Positions 50,801 through 63,240 of a DNA stretch of 64,000 nucleotides are shown in pieces. A program made the position numbers and the translations under genes. Source of the stretch: Rhabdornis inornatus (lineage: Eukaryota; Chordata; Aves; Passeriformes; Rhabdornithidae); NCBI GenBank assembly GCA_013397075.1, contig VWZS01005937.1:115321-179320 (forward strand), read 5' to 3'. Below the pieces are notes generated by a model, which did no database searches, was not told the DNA's origin, and saw nothing but the letters and a program-made list of their open reading frames with translations. Position 1 is the first letter of the stretch. Each line of letters opens with the position of its first letter.

Positions 50801-51705
50801 TCTCTGGGAATAATGTGGCCCCAGTCCCCAGGCAGTGTGTGGTCCTTGCCCCTGAGCACTTTGGAGCTGCACTCAAGGCTTCCTGGGCTGATGCAGTTTG
50901 TGATGAAAGCACAGTGAAGCACTGAAGTGATGCCTGTGGTGCTGCTGGTGAAGGACTGTGAGGTGGTTTGGGTGCTGCGTTGTTCTGGCAGTGGCACATA
51001 GCCCTGCTAGCCCCGAGGGTGGCCAGGGGCTGGCATGAGAGCAGACAGCTCGGAGCAAGAGCAAAACCACAACATCGTTTCCCAAACCGCTGAAATCATT
51101 CTCCTTGCTTTGGCACTGATTCCTGAACTTATCTCTTTGCTTCCATGGGACTTCAGTGTGTGTTTAAGCACATGTTCAATTCCTCTCCTGGATAAGGGAC
51201 CATTGAAATCAGATAAAGTGAGTGTCTCTATAAAGGTATGCAAGACAAAAGTGTGGTTGGCACGGCAACAGCTAAAAATTTCCCCTGTGCAGGAAGTGGC
51301 CTGAGCAGAGGAATGCTTGTCCCCCCTTGCCTGCCCACCTGGGCTGCCAGGAAGCCCAGCCACACCTGGGTCCTCCAGCACTCCAGGGTGGGCAGCCCTT
51401 ACTCAGACCTGGGTGACTGGATAGAGACATCTGATTTTTTGGCCACTTTGCTCATCGCTACATTGTACTTATGAAATCTCCAGGTGGACCAAATTTTGCC
51501 TTCACTCGGGAATTTTTTGTGTAATTGTTCCTGCCTCTTAAGTTAAATCTGTGAGTTTGGTCACGGCTTTTTCTCCAGCCGCAGACATATCCAGTGCAGC
51601 CCACACCGGTTCTCAAGAAGACCTCTATAAACCGACACATTTGCAGGACTTTTGAACATATTGTCATGGGTACTTTGGTCTTGGCCCAACAACATGGAAT
51701 ATCCT
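50801..51705. other. Intergenic region, no gene recognised
   Basis: Mixed composition between two CR1 copies. No gene was recognised. Confidence 0.5.
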
Positions 51706-51852
51706 GAGAATCGTGGAATATCCTGATCTGAAACGGACCCACGAGAACCCTTGAGTCCAACTCCTGACTCCACGCGGAGCAGCTGGAAAGTTAAACCGTG
51801 TATCTGAGAGCTTTGTCCAAACAGCTCTTAAGCGCTGGCAGGCTTGGGGCTA
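51706..51852 (-). mobile_element. CR1-family 3' fragment
   Basis: GAATCGTGGAATATCCTGAT, then TTGAGTCCAACTCCTGACTC, then TGAGAGCTTTGTCCAAACAG and GCGCTGGCAGGCTTGGGG match the reverse complement of a CR1 subtype 3' region (from memory). Confidence 0.85.
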
Positions 51853-54681
51853 ACTAACAAAGTTGTTATTTTTTGTTACTAAAAGTAGCAAGTATGCAGT
51901 GTTCCGAGTTGGTAGGTAGGCAACTATATTATAGTTATATATTTAACTATATATATTATAAATATATATATATTAGAGGCAAGGCTCCAGCACTCAGGAG
52001 TGTGTAGCCTAATTCCTGAGTTTGAGAACCTTTAGAAATAGTCAGTAGTGATGAAGATGACTTTTGTTCAGCTGTTAACTTTTAGCACTGAAGAGCAAAT
52101 AGGGTCTTGACAGTAAAAAATGCTGAATAAGCTGAATTTTACAGGAGATGCCATGATGAACAATGCTACTGTGACCTTGCTGTTTATTGGGCTGGGTTTG
52201 TAATACCACAGTGTTTTGAAAAAATCATTTCCATATGAGAACTGGTGTGAGATTTTCCTTTCTGAACATACCTTCCTCAGCTTGTCATGGTTTTCACTGC
52301 CATGGAGCTGTGAGCAGGAACCTATCTGTTTTCAATTGGTTGCCAGAACACTCACATACTTAGACTGTGCAGTTAAAACTGATTTATATTGTGGATATGA
52401 GGTTGCAGTTACAAACTTTTATTGAATAATCATCATCGGTAAAGAAAATGCTGAGACATTCTGCAGAGAGATGAAATACCTCTGGACCCATGGGCTTTCA
52501 TCTGAGTGGTGAAGTGCAGAGCCATCTGCTATCATCCCAAGGGTTGAGAAGGGCCTGGAATGTTCCACCACCAGTCTGCTAGGAGATCTCAATTTGAGAC
52601 TGAGTGTTATGGTGCATGTGGTAATGGATGTTGGGAGGAAAATGCTGAATAAGGTCAAACCTCCTTTTGCTTTTCTTGCCTCAGTTGTGCTTCAGAGGGA
52701 GTTCTGTCACTGGCCACGGTGCCACGCTGGGCATGAGGGCTGAGCCAGGTGTGGTTATAGCTAGAAGGTGACTTTGACACCCCAGGCCTCTGCTGTTCTC
52801 TTGGTTCCTGCTGGATGGCACGTGGCTTTGGGCATGGGTTGGGTATGGAGGGCACACTTGTGTTTGGCAAAGAAGCCAGAGACTCTGGACATGAAAATTC
52901 AGTCCCCTGCTGACACGTGGCCTGACATCTGTGTCCGCTTGGGTAAATTGCTCAGTCCCTTGGTGTGTCCACATTTGTTTCCTCCAAAATGGCTCACAAC
53001 TGCATTTCTTAGGGGTTTTACCCAGGAAAATATGCCAGAGATGGGGAGTTGTGCAGTTTCTACCTGAGCCTTACAAACACACCAGTCCTCCCTGGGGTCC
53101 TTGAGTGTCTCACTCCTGCTGGTCGTGGTGGGAGTCCATGGTCCCCCAGCACAGAGGAAAGGTTTAGATTAACAACTGTGTGTTCCTTACACTCACATTC
53201 ACCTGTCAGCTTTGCTCAGTCTCCCAGCATGATTAAGTCATCCAGGAATGAGTTGAAAGGGTTGGATTTGTAATTAAAACAGGAACACATGGCTTAGTTT
53301 CCTTTTACCTGTTGCAGAATGTGGAGCGTGGGGCATGTAAGACATGAGGCTGGATGTAAACTTCCAAGAGGAACTGAGTAATCATCTTGGCCACACTGCC
53401 CGGGGCTCACTGGCTGCTTTTGATGCAGCTATTGGGTTACCAGAGGATTGCTCACATCCCTGTGACTGCTGGAATCCTGGGATTTTGATGACATTTCCTT
53501 TCACTGTCCATATCTCTTCTAGTCATTTGTAAGAGGGCATAAGTTTTTAATTAGGTTAAAGGAGTCCTAGTCATGTTGTTCCCTCAGATTCTTTCTCAAG
53601 GAATCAAAACTGAAAAGAACAGAGTCTTGACAGAATTTTGGCTCCGGTTTTTGGCTGGTATTGAGTCAAAATGTGGTGTGAAAAGTGTAAGTTTACACTG
53701 TTTCCATCTGTAGTGAGTAATAACGGATTGCAGTGAGAAATAATGGATCGCAGTGTTTGGTTTGAGTATCAGCTGCCTTTGCACTCAAACCCAGCATTTG
53801 TGTGTCTGTCTGGGGGGTTCTCTGGGGCTGGTTCTGCACACAGATGCACAGGGCTGTGTCCAGGGGCACTGCTGGAGCCCACAGGGCTCCCTGGGACACC
53901 CTGGCCATCGCTGGGTGACACCATTGTCACCTTGTCTGCAGCTGACACTGGGGGAGCAGGAGGGGAGCAGAAGGGCTTGTGTTCTGAAACAGATAGAACT
54001 GAAGTTATTTGGCTGAGCACTTTGCGCCCAGCTCTAATTTTAATATTTTAAGCTTGTATTAAAATGCAAACTGATGAACAATCTTCTGAAGTGCCCCATC
54101 CAGAGCTGTGAAGAAGATCCACATCTTTTCCACAGAGAAGTAGTGTTGTTGTTCTTGTCACTTTAGATTTGAATTCTGGTCTTTTAAAACACATTTTTCC
54201 ATTTGATTTGTGTGCTACTTTAATTTTCTATTCTCTGCATACATAATAGTAATGATAAATCCAAACAATTTTTATGATAATAGCATGAAGAACTGATGGG
54301 TACTATCAGCTGTAGGAAGAATCTGAGGCATGCCTGATACGAAACTCACTGAAAATAACAAAGCTCAAGTTAACTCCAGTTGGCATTGCGTTCCACTAGC
54401 TGTCATGTTAGAAGTTTGTTTAACTCCCCACAGAAGTATGTTGTGACAGACTGATCATCAAAGAGCTCATTGCTTTCACCTATTCTCTGTCTCAACACTT
54501 TGCTGGCTATTTGGAGACCTGTATTCCAGCTGAGATTGTGGATGCTACCAGGAGAGTTGGGGTGTTTGGAGTGGAGTGCCAACAGCCTCATGCTTTGCCA
54601 GCTCTGGGTAGTGCCAGTCAAGCTTCCACATAAATGGGAAATGTGCTCAGTTTCATGTTATTTATTAGCTGCTTTCAGCTG
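51853..54681. other. Intergenic region, no gene recognised
   Basis: A TA-rich microsatellite lies at 51927-51976. No exon or transposon was recognised otherwise. Confidence 0.5.
51927..51976. repeat. TA-rich microsatellite
   Basis: Imperfect TATATA runs. Confidence 0.85.
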
Positions 54682-54815
54682 CTTCTTCTTCTTCTTCTTC
54701 TTCTTCTTCTTCTTCTTCTTCTTCTTCTTCTTCTTCTTCTTCTTCTTCTTCTTCTTCTTCTTCTTCTTCTTCTTCTTCTTCTTCTTCTCCTTCTTCTTCT
54801 TCTTCTTCTTCTTCA
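54682..54815. repeat. (CTT)n / (AAG)n trinucleotide tract
   Basis: About 44 CTT units with one interruption (CTCCTT near 54787). All pyrimidine on the plus strand. The unit keeps every frame open, giving poly-Leu, poly-Phe or poly-Ser phantom peptides. Confidence 0.98.
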
Positions 54816-57301
54816 ATTAGGTAGTTTGTTATTTATCGAAATTAGAAGTGACCAATGCATTGAATGGACAAAATATGGGACTAAACTCTATTCTTGTTTA
54901 AGACTGGTTGAAAACAGCTCAAGGACAAACCAAGAGAGGATCACCACCCTGACCATCTGGTGGGCTGGAGGTGATGCTCTGGTTCATGTTGCAGGCAGGA
55001 CTTTAAATCCTACAACTTCACTCAACCTGTTTAAACCATGGGAAACTGATAAAAACCATATAATGTATATATAATGCCTTTCATAGAGAGGTTTTGGGGT
55101 GATACTTTTTTTTCCTTCCTCCTCTGGGCTGGATTGATGCCAATGGAATCCTCTCTGAGCACCTTTCTGGGCATGTCCTTTGGGGGCAGAAAGCTGCCTA
55201 GGGATCTGTTCTGTGTCCCACACTGCTCCCTTATGCTGCCTCATGCAGAATATGAAAGTTTTCCTGCAGCCAGACCCATGAAGCAAAGATGTGAGGTTTT
55301 CCCTGAAGTCAGAGTTGCCAGGACCTGCTCTGTCCTTACCCGGTGTCCAGTGCAGTGTGTCAGCAGTGAGTTTTGTGTTCTGAGGTTTGCTCTCAGTGCC
55401 AGACATAATTGTGTAATGGGAGTCATTCCAGCAAAAGCAGACCTCAGATGACCAACAGCTCATTGCATTGTGTCAGGAATAAAGTTTGAGCAGAATCAGG
55501 ATTTGTTTGGCTTCAGCAGACAAAGTGAACCCCTCGTGAAAATAATTTGAAATTTCAAGTGGAAATATGGGGAAGGAGGGAAGAATGTACAAATAATGCC
55601 AAGAAACAGACTCACTTCTCTGGCACAAAATATGAAGAAGCCTTTCCAGCTGGTGGTGGGGGACCCAAAAGCAATGTGGTGATCAGAAGTGAATAAACCG
55701 AGATGTCTTTTTATTCCTGTTAGTGTAAGTAATGTTCAAGCAAGCTGATAATATACAGTATGTTGTGAAATCCCTTTTGGGTGACAAGAGCAGGAACAAA
55801 AAGCAGATTCTGTGTTTGTTGGAGACATAGATCCATGTTTCACTGGTGAAAACAAACAGAGCAGGCAGTGCATTTGAGCAGGGCTGTAGTTGTACACAAT
55901 GAGCTCATCTGGCTCCAGCTGCAGCCATCAAGGAAACTTTTGATCCTGTGAAGTTCCTTGAACTTCGAATGCTGGTATTTCTAGAAAGTGAGCTATTTCA
56001 TGTAAGTGTAAATACCAGCCAAGAAAGGGAGCTGCTTTTCATAGCTTGGGAAGTCATGTGCATTCTCAATATAAATATAATTAACCATTTCATGCCTTTG
56101 CACACCAGGAAAGGGTTTGATGATGTAGAAACTGTGACATTAGCCCTCTATACTCTGTTGATACTTGTAACTGTGACACCATTGCCTATAGGTTTGCCAA
56201 AAACTAGACGTGAGCTGTCCTCTGCCTGCAAAACAGCCCTCACACCTCCTGCCCCAAATCAGAGGCTGTTCCCAGCTGCTCTTTGCAGACCCAGCTTGGT
56301 GATTTTCCTGCCTTCACACCCTGGGCTCTTTCCTAGAGCCAGCCTAGGAGGGTGTCCAGCCCATGGCAAGCCAGAGGGGAGCTGTGGTGCCACCCTGGCC
56401 AGGATGGAGGGGTCCTGGCCAGGACCCAGGGGCTGTGCCTGGGCAGGACTGGCCACTGCAGGGGCTGGGAGCAGCACATTCCCACCAGCTATGGAGTGTC
56501 TGTGTGTGCACCCAGTGTAAGAAAAGCTGATGCTCTCTGCTCATGGATGTGTGTGAGAACTAGATTTGGGTAAGGAAATGAGACTTTAGGCTAAGCAAAA
56601 CATTAATTTAATATTAGTAAGGAAGACAGGCCTCTGACAGCATTCCAAATTACTTTTTTTTTCCTACATTGGAGAGCAGGAATTTGTATTTTTTTCACTC
56701 TTTACCTCATTTTAAAATTATTTTTAAGCAGTCTTTCAAGTTGGTAAGGAAAAAAGACAGTAAACAGTTCCCTTTGTAATGTTGTTAAGTGGAGGGACGT
56801 CAATGTAGTTTAACACATTAGGGAGGGAATTAAATAAGAGCTGGTTAGCAAAATTTTAGGCCAAGCTCTACTGTCTGCAGATGTTTATTCTCCTAATACA
56901 GATACCAAATCTCTTCAGATTCTAAAGGCTGTTTCACACTTGTTTCTCAGTTTCTAGTACTAGAGAAAACACCTCATGGATATTGTCTAAAATTCTTAGG
57001 TTTTGGCCTTCACTGGCGTATTTAGATCCTGAAATGTATTGATCATACCTTTGTGCAGGACTAGAAATAAATTACCCTGGGTCAAGTTCTGTTTATACAG
57101 TGGGCTGCTCTTGCAGAATTACCTCCTTGACTTAATAACTTCCTTTTGGATGACATTTCTGGCAGAGAGAAGACAAATTGGCTGAGGTCAGTGTGGGGAT
57201 CAGCTCAACGTGCAGAGGAAATTGCGGCAGATCGCCCAAATTGTGCCGGGCAGTGCAGCTCACAGCCCAGGGCTGTGCAGCAGGGTGTGCTGCACTGGCC
57301 A
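54816..57301. other. Intergenic region, no gene recognised
   Basis: The longest frame (190 codons from 55948) has no recognisable domain and ordinary non-coding composition. Confidence 0.5.
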
Positions 57302-57511
57302 GCTCCAGCCTCCCTGCAGCCCAAGGAACTCAGCTGGAGCAGTGGCTGTGATCAGACCAGCACAGGGATCCTCGGGATGTGTGCTGGGTGTGCAGTGGTT
57401 CCTCAGGCTCCAGCCTCCCTGCAGCCCAAGGAACTCAGCTGGAGGAGTGGCTGTGATCAGACCAGCACAGGGATCCTCGGGATCTGTGCTCAGTGTGCAG
57501 TGGTTCCTCAG
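57302..57511. repeat. 105-bp tandem duplication
   Basis: GCTCCAGCCTCCCTGCAGCC starts at 57302 and 57407. Two 105-bp copies differ at only a handful of positions (GGAGCAGTGG versus GGAGGAGTGG, GATGTGTGCT versus GATCTGTGCT). The length is a multiple of three, so frames are preserved through it. Confidence 0.95.
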
Positions 57512-58937
57512 GCTGCTCGTGCCCAGCACAGTTACCTGCTGTACCCAAAGTGCTCCTGAATCTCTGCAGATATCACACAGGGAGGTTTTCCTGCATGCTC
57601 CTCTCACCCATTCCTGCAACCTCCTTTGGAATTGTTGTCTTACAAGTAGCTGGAGCTGAAAGCTTGCAGCTGAGCCTGTTCTCATCATCCACAACGGCAG
57701 GGGGGAGGATGCTGAATTTGCTTCCTGATGAGTGACATTGAGGCACAGGACTGAAGGACTGGATGCAGATCCCAGAATCCCACTCCTGATGAGCACCTTG
57801 GTGCTGCTCTTTATAGATCTGTAAGTTATAATAGAACACGTTATGTTAAATAGAACACATAATGTTATACAGAACGTATTACGTATTTGTTATATATTTA
57901 ACGTTATTTATTTTACTTATACATGTGAAGCCAAACAAATCTGAGTTGGTGAGGAACAGTTCTGCTGAATTTGTGGCTTTATACTGTATGGAATTAGTGG
58001 TAAGAGAACAGTGGAAGCTGCAGTCACTGGTCAGAGTGGCACCAAAACCTTTGCAGAGCCTGTGCAGAGATGTTAGAGAAGCTGAGCTGTGTCTTGGCCC
58101 CTGCCATGTCACATCATGCCCTGTTCCCTGGGGCAGGGGCAGCGTGGGCCACTCTTGCAGCACTGTCACTGCATCCCCATAGCCACGCACAGAGGGGAAA
58201 AGCCAACAGACAAACTGCAAAAAATGGTTGTGTTACATTTTCCCTTTGCAAATTCTTCTATTTCTTCTGCATTCTACAACAGAAGAAAAGTAAAAGCCTC
58301 CTTTTAATTAAGCTCTTTATCCTTTGAAGTTATTTTGGATTTTTTTTCACATCGGTGATGTAATTTATGTAAATAATCATCTATCTATGAAAGGAGTGTG
58401 TCTGTCAAATGCTGAAATAAAAAACATCCGTCATTTTGAAGTGATTAACATTCTCCAGATGTTTAAATCATCAGATTTCAGGAGTTTCCCTTTGTTGTGA
58501 TAATGATATAGTATCCAGAACAAGAATGTTTACTTTTTTGTAGGGGTCAAACATAGATTTTTCACAATCCTATTAAAGAAAGCAGTTTATTGTAATTGTA
58601 TGTGCAGATGAAAGCATATGCAGTTATTATTATTTCCCTTAATTGTAAACTGCTGCTGGTAATTTTACTGTAAAGCTGAAACAAAAGGAGTGTACTTGAA
58701 AGGACCACCACTGCCCACTTATGCAATCAATTTAGAGATGTCAAGTTTGTACCAAGATGGTTATCCCTCTCCCTCGGAGCCCCGGTGACAGGCTACCACC
58801 CTGCTCTGGGGCAGCCTCCGCTTTGGGGGCTGCAGGGGGAGCAGCAGATGCAGCCGAAAACGGCAAGTGACAGCTCTGAGCCACAGCACTGCAGCGTGCT
58901 CAGCTTCAGGCTGCAGGGAGGAGGTGAGACACGCACA
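57512..58937. other. Intergenic region, no gene recognised
   Basis: An AT-rich patch at 57831-57885 carries an imperfect about 19-bp repeat of the ATAGAACACGTTATGTTAA type. No gene was recognised. Confidence 0.5.
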
Positions 58938-58988
58938 CTCCCTCCCTCCCTCCCTCCCTCCCTCCCTCCNTTCCTTCCTTCCCTCCCA
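58938..58988. repeat. (CTCC)n / (TTCC)n microsatellite with N
   Basis: CTCC repeats to 58969, an N at 58970, then TTCC repeats. The N marks an unresolved length or junction. Confidence 0.95.
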
Positions 58989-60667
58989 GCAGAACTCTGC
59001 CTGTCCTGAGCCGGTCAGCCCACCGTGGTGGCTGGAACCACAGCAGGTTGGTGTAAGGAGAAGCAGGGATATGATCTTGGGAAGGGGTATGATCTTGGAA
59101 AGGGGTACATGTGAAAAATGGACCATTTCCTCCTGCTCCCACAGTCCTTGAGAGCACCCCCCAGCAATTCCTGAAACTGGCCAACACACAGGATGTGTGT
59201 GGGTCTGACAAGTCACCCCTGGCAAACTCCTCAGAGCTGACAAAATACAACTGGAAAGATCTCTGAGTGGGCTGATGGGTAACAGCAACTGGCCAATCTT
59301 TTTGAGTATTTAATGGAACCTCTCCTGAAATATAAATGTAGCAAAAAAAAACCAAATCCATGGGAAAATACTAGGTAGTTGTTCCACACAAATAACCACA
59401 GCATCTACCACAAGATTTCCACTGAGCTGAAACTTTAACTAAGGATTGTTCAAAATATAACATGTTTTCAGTTGATGGAAGGTTCTTGTCAGATGAGCAG
59501 ATATACCCTGGGGAAATGTTACAAAGACAGGGGCAAGCTGGCCCTGTGGCCATTGCTGCTCTCTGCCCCGTTTCCCCTCAGGGATGGTTTTGGCACCCAT
59601 CCCCTCCCTGGCACCAAATGGGCTGCTCTCAGAAGGAGACACAACCCTTTGGTTTCTTCTGTCATTTCTTCTGTGTTCCACCCAGATGAGCTGTGGTGTG
59701 GCTGCTGTGATGCACTAGACCCTCCAAACTGACACTTAGAAAAACATGTCTGAGGAACAGGTGAGTTACAGACACACACTGAATGCCTGTTCTGCTACAT
59801 TTGCAGTTTCCAGCACCAGGAAATACGAGTTTTGTTATTTTTCCACTGCCTGTTCTTGCTCACAGTCGACAGCACTGGCCTTCTAATGCAGCATCACAGG
59901 ACACTACATCACATCATCACATCAATCACATCACATGGTGTATGTTACATCAGTTTACATGGCATTACATGGCACAACCTGGCTCCTGTGCTCCCAGGGC
60001 CTATCACACCACTGTGGTTGGGGATTTGGTGCATTTCCATTCACCATGGGAGTGTGTTTTACTGGGTTAACTCACACAGAGTTCCTCCCTGCAAGTTCCC
60101 TGCGAGGCAAAGCTCAGCTATTTCAGAGCAGTAGCAATTAAAGGAAGGAGATCAGTGCCTGTGGCTTCCTGCAGATGTGCTGATGAGTTCCTGAACCAAA
60201 GTGCTCGTGGCTTCTGTGCCTGGGCTGGAGCAGGGTGGCCCTGGTGTGGCTCTGCTGCCTTTTCTGCACCAGCTGTGGGCTGGGGGCCAGGGTGAACCCT
60301 GGGCTCTGCCAGGCACCCCAGCTGTGCTTCACACCTCTAGAGACAGCTTGGGAGGAGCTCTAAAATACCATATGCTAGAAAAAGAGAGAATTTCTGGAAA
60401 TAAATGGTGTAAATACAAATTCTTGGCTAAACTCTGAGTTTCAGGCAAACTAAACTCAACCCTAGCACCCAAACACCCATCAGTGCTTCTGGCTTACTTC
60501 AGTCCTTGAGCAAATTACTTCAACCCTATTTTTTGTGTAACTGCAGATCTGATATGTACATGGAGCCAGATGACAACCAGCCAGCTTCAGCTGCCTTCTT
60601 TCAACTTCATACTTGGAACTAAAGTTCACACAATATTTTCACAGACACCAATCCCCCCCACCCCGCC
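58989..60667. other. Intergenic region, no gene recognised
   Basis: Direct repeats of CATCACAT/CATTACATGG type near 59885-59975. No exon was recognised. Confidence 0.5.
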
Positions 60668-60698
<31 letters not shown>

Positions 60699-60755
60699 GN
60701 AAAAAAAAAAAAGAGAGAGAGAGAAAAAAAAAGAAAAAAAAGATAGAGAGAGAAA
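60668..60755. repeat. Poly-A and GA-rich low-complexity run with N
   Basis: A long A run, GAGGAG, N at 60700, a second A run, then GA repeats. Purine-only over nearly 90 bp. The N is likely an unresolved length. Confidence 0.95.
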
Positions 60756-63240
60756 ACCAGAAAAAGCATGAGGAAGGCAATGGGAGGATAAAAGACAAAC
60801 ACAAAATGCAGTTCACTTAAAAATATCTCTGCTTGATGGAGGCTAAAAGGTGGCAGCTGTGCCAAAGTAGTGGACCCTAAATCGCTGAGTAAAAAAGAGC
60901 AGGGAAGACTCTGATTGCTCCCAGCACTGTGGTGAATGTGTGCTCTCAGCCACAAATCAAGCAAGCTTAAAAAAAAAATAAAAAAAACAACCAGGAAAAA
61001 AAAAGACTCAATCAAGGCAATAATGGCCTCCACTTCACAATCAGACAAGTGCTTCTACTTCAGAAATCCTACCATTTATGGCTGATTGCTAACCCTGGCC
61101 TCATTTCTAATCTAAAGGGCGAGTAATAATTTGGAAAAGGAATTATAACAACTTCCCAACCATTTGGTAAATCATCATTACTTTAAAGGGGTGTTGGGGA
61201 GCTGTTGCTGTTTGTCAGATTTTTTTCCTGCTACTGCTCTCCTGCTTCCACCACCCCTTTTCTCCTTGATCTCATCCTGAAAGGGAAGGGATGTACGGTG
61301 GAAATATGTAAGAAAGAAAAGTCTGGAGGGATCCTCTGACCGTGGGACTCTGACATGTAGAAGTTGACATGAAGCACAGAGAGGTGAAAGGTTTTCCCTT
61401 TGCTGCTTTCTGTGCCCAGAGATCCATGCAGGGGTCAGCGGTGCCCTGAGCATTGCTCCCAGCCCAGGGGCTCCTGCCTGAGTTCCCTGCAGTGGGAAAC
61501 CTCCTGCATTGGGAGCTTCCCAAGGGAAAGGATGAGGACCAGCCGTGCAGGCGGGGGGGTGATGCTGGGGTGCCGGTGCAGCAAGAGCCTGCTGCCACCT
61601 GACACCTCAATGGAGCCACCCTGGCCCTTGGCCACCGCTGGCCAGGGGCCACCCAGCTGGATGGAGCTGCTGCTCTGCTGTCCCCGTCCTGCCTGGGCTG
61701 TCTGCAGTCGGCAGAGACACACTAACCATCTAACCCATGGGTTATCCTGATGGGAAGTACCGGGCCTGCAACCCTGGTTCCTGAGCTGCATTTATTGCAT
61801 TTGTTTCCCAGTTCAAGCAGGCAGAACTGCATCTGTAAATATTTCAGTATTTAGGTGAATAGTTTTTCCAACATCTTCTGCAAGTCTGTTGTGATTTTCA
61901 CATGCACATCAGAGTTGATCTTAGAGGTTATTTCAACCAAAGCAGTTCTGTGATTCTAGGGTTTTCTAGGGAGAAAACATCAAAACAGAGGACTTGGACA
62001 GTGTTCCTTCTGGCCATCACCTGTGAGGGCCACAGCTGCCCTGGACAGAACTAGGGACTTTGCCTGGTGCTGCTGCTCTCAGTGACAGGGTGTTTAAAAA
62101 CAGATAAAACTTGACACAGAAAAAAAGAGCCAGGGGGGACCTGTTCCAGGGGAGACCTGTGCACAGCTTCACCTGGGTTATCTATTCTAATCCTGTGGAA
62201 ATCATGATGGTGTTTTGATAATAGCAGACATTTGTGATCAAAATACCTCTTACTTCAATGACTCAAGGACAAAATGGGATGCCATTGTCTCCCTGGATGA
62301 ATGTGAGATGTTTATGAAAGGTATGATCAGTGTGTTTGAAGAATGACAAAATTTCCTTCCTGTCTTGGGAGGTAACTGCAGCACTGGCTGTGCAGCACTG
62401 AGTCCCCACTGCTGGTTTGTGCTGTGAAGGGATCTGTGTCACAGTTATTTATGTCTGTATTAGAAATATGATTTGAAAAGAGACAGATTCAAAAATTTTC
62501 AATGACCCAGTGAAATCTGAACTACTTATAGCAAGACAAGAAGTATAATGCTTCAATCAAAATAGCAACTTGGAATGTGTTTTATTAAACAGAGTTCATT
62601 TAATACTACCCCAGAGTGCTGTGGATGTGAAAACACATTCTTGAATTTGAACTTTCATATCTAGGTAATAGGAATGAAGGGAAAATGGTAATTTTTAATA
62701 TTGCACATTTTGGGCCAAATTCTGATCCCATATAGAACTACCCACAGCATTCCTGCGTGTTTTCCAAAACTGGTGTGTTCCTGTATGTCACTATGAGGTG
62801 AATATGTTACAGGCAAAACAAGTAGACCCTGCACAGATTTCTAAGTAAAATCCTGGTAGATTTAATTTTCCCTTCACTCTCTGCAGTATTTTCAAGATGT
62901 TTCAAGTGAGAGAAAACAAAACAAGGCTCAGGCTAAGTGCAATTGAAGAAAGCTCTGAAATAAAGCACCAAGGGATGCAAAATAAGAGAAAAAAGTGCAT
63001 TATCTGCATAAACTCCGAGTGCATTTTCCTTGTAAATACTCCTTGATTTTTGCTAGCGATGTTATGCAAAAATATTTAAATGAACAAATTATAAAAGAGC
63101 AGTGCTGCCCGTGTAACATGGATGCATCTGTCGGGGACGAGCAGTCGGGAAGTGATGGGAACATTTATATCTCCATCAGCGGAGAATTGCTGATCATCCC
63201 GAGGAAAACAGGTTTTTCCTCGCCAGCCGTTCGGTATTTC
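60756..63240. other. Intergenic region, no gene recognised
   Basis: AT-rich with a GC-richer patch near 61400-61720. It contains the CR1 tail at 61915-61960. No gene was recognised. Confidence 0.5.
61915..61960 (+). mobile_element. Short CR1 3' tail
   Basis: TTGATCTTAGAGGTTATTTC, then AACCAAAGCAGTTCTGTGAT and TCTAGG match the final bases of CR1 in plus orientation. Confidence 0.65.

Noticed and set aside
54470..55074. Frames with poly-Phe and poly-Leu
   Set aside because: Direct translation of the CTT microsatellite.
55948..56520. 190-codon plus-strand frame
   Set aside because: No domain, signal or splice context recognised; ordinary intergenic composition.
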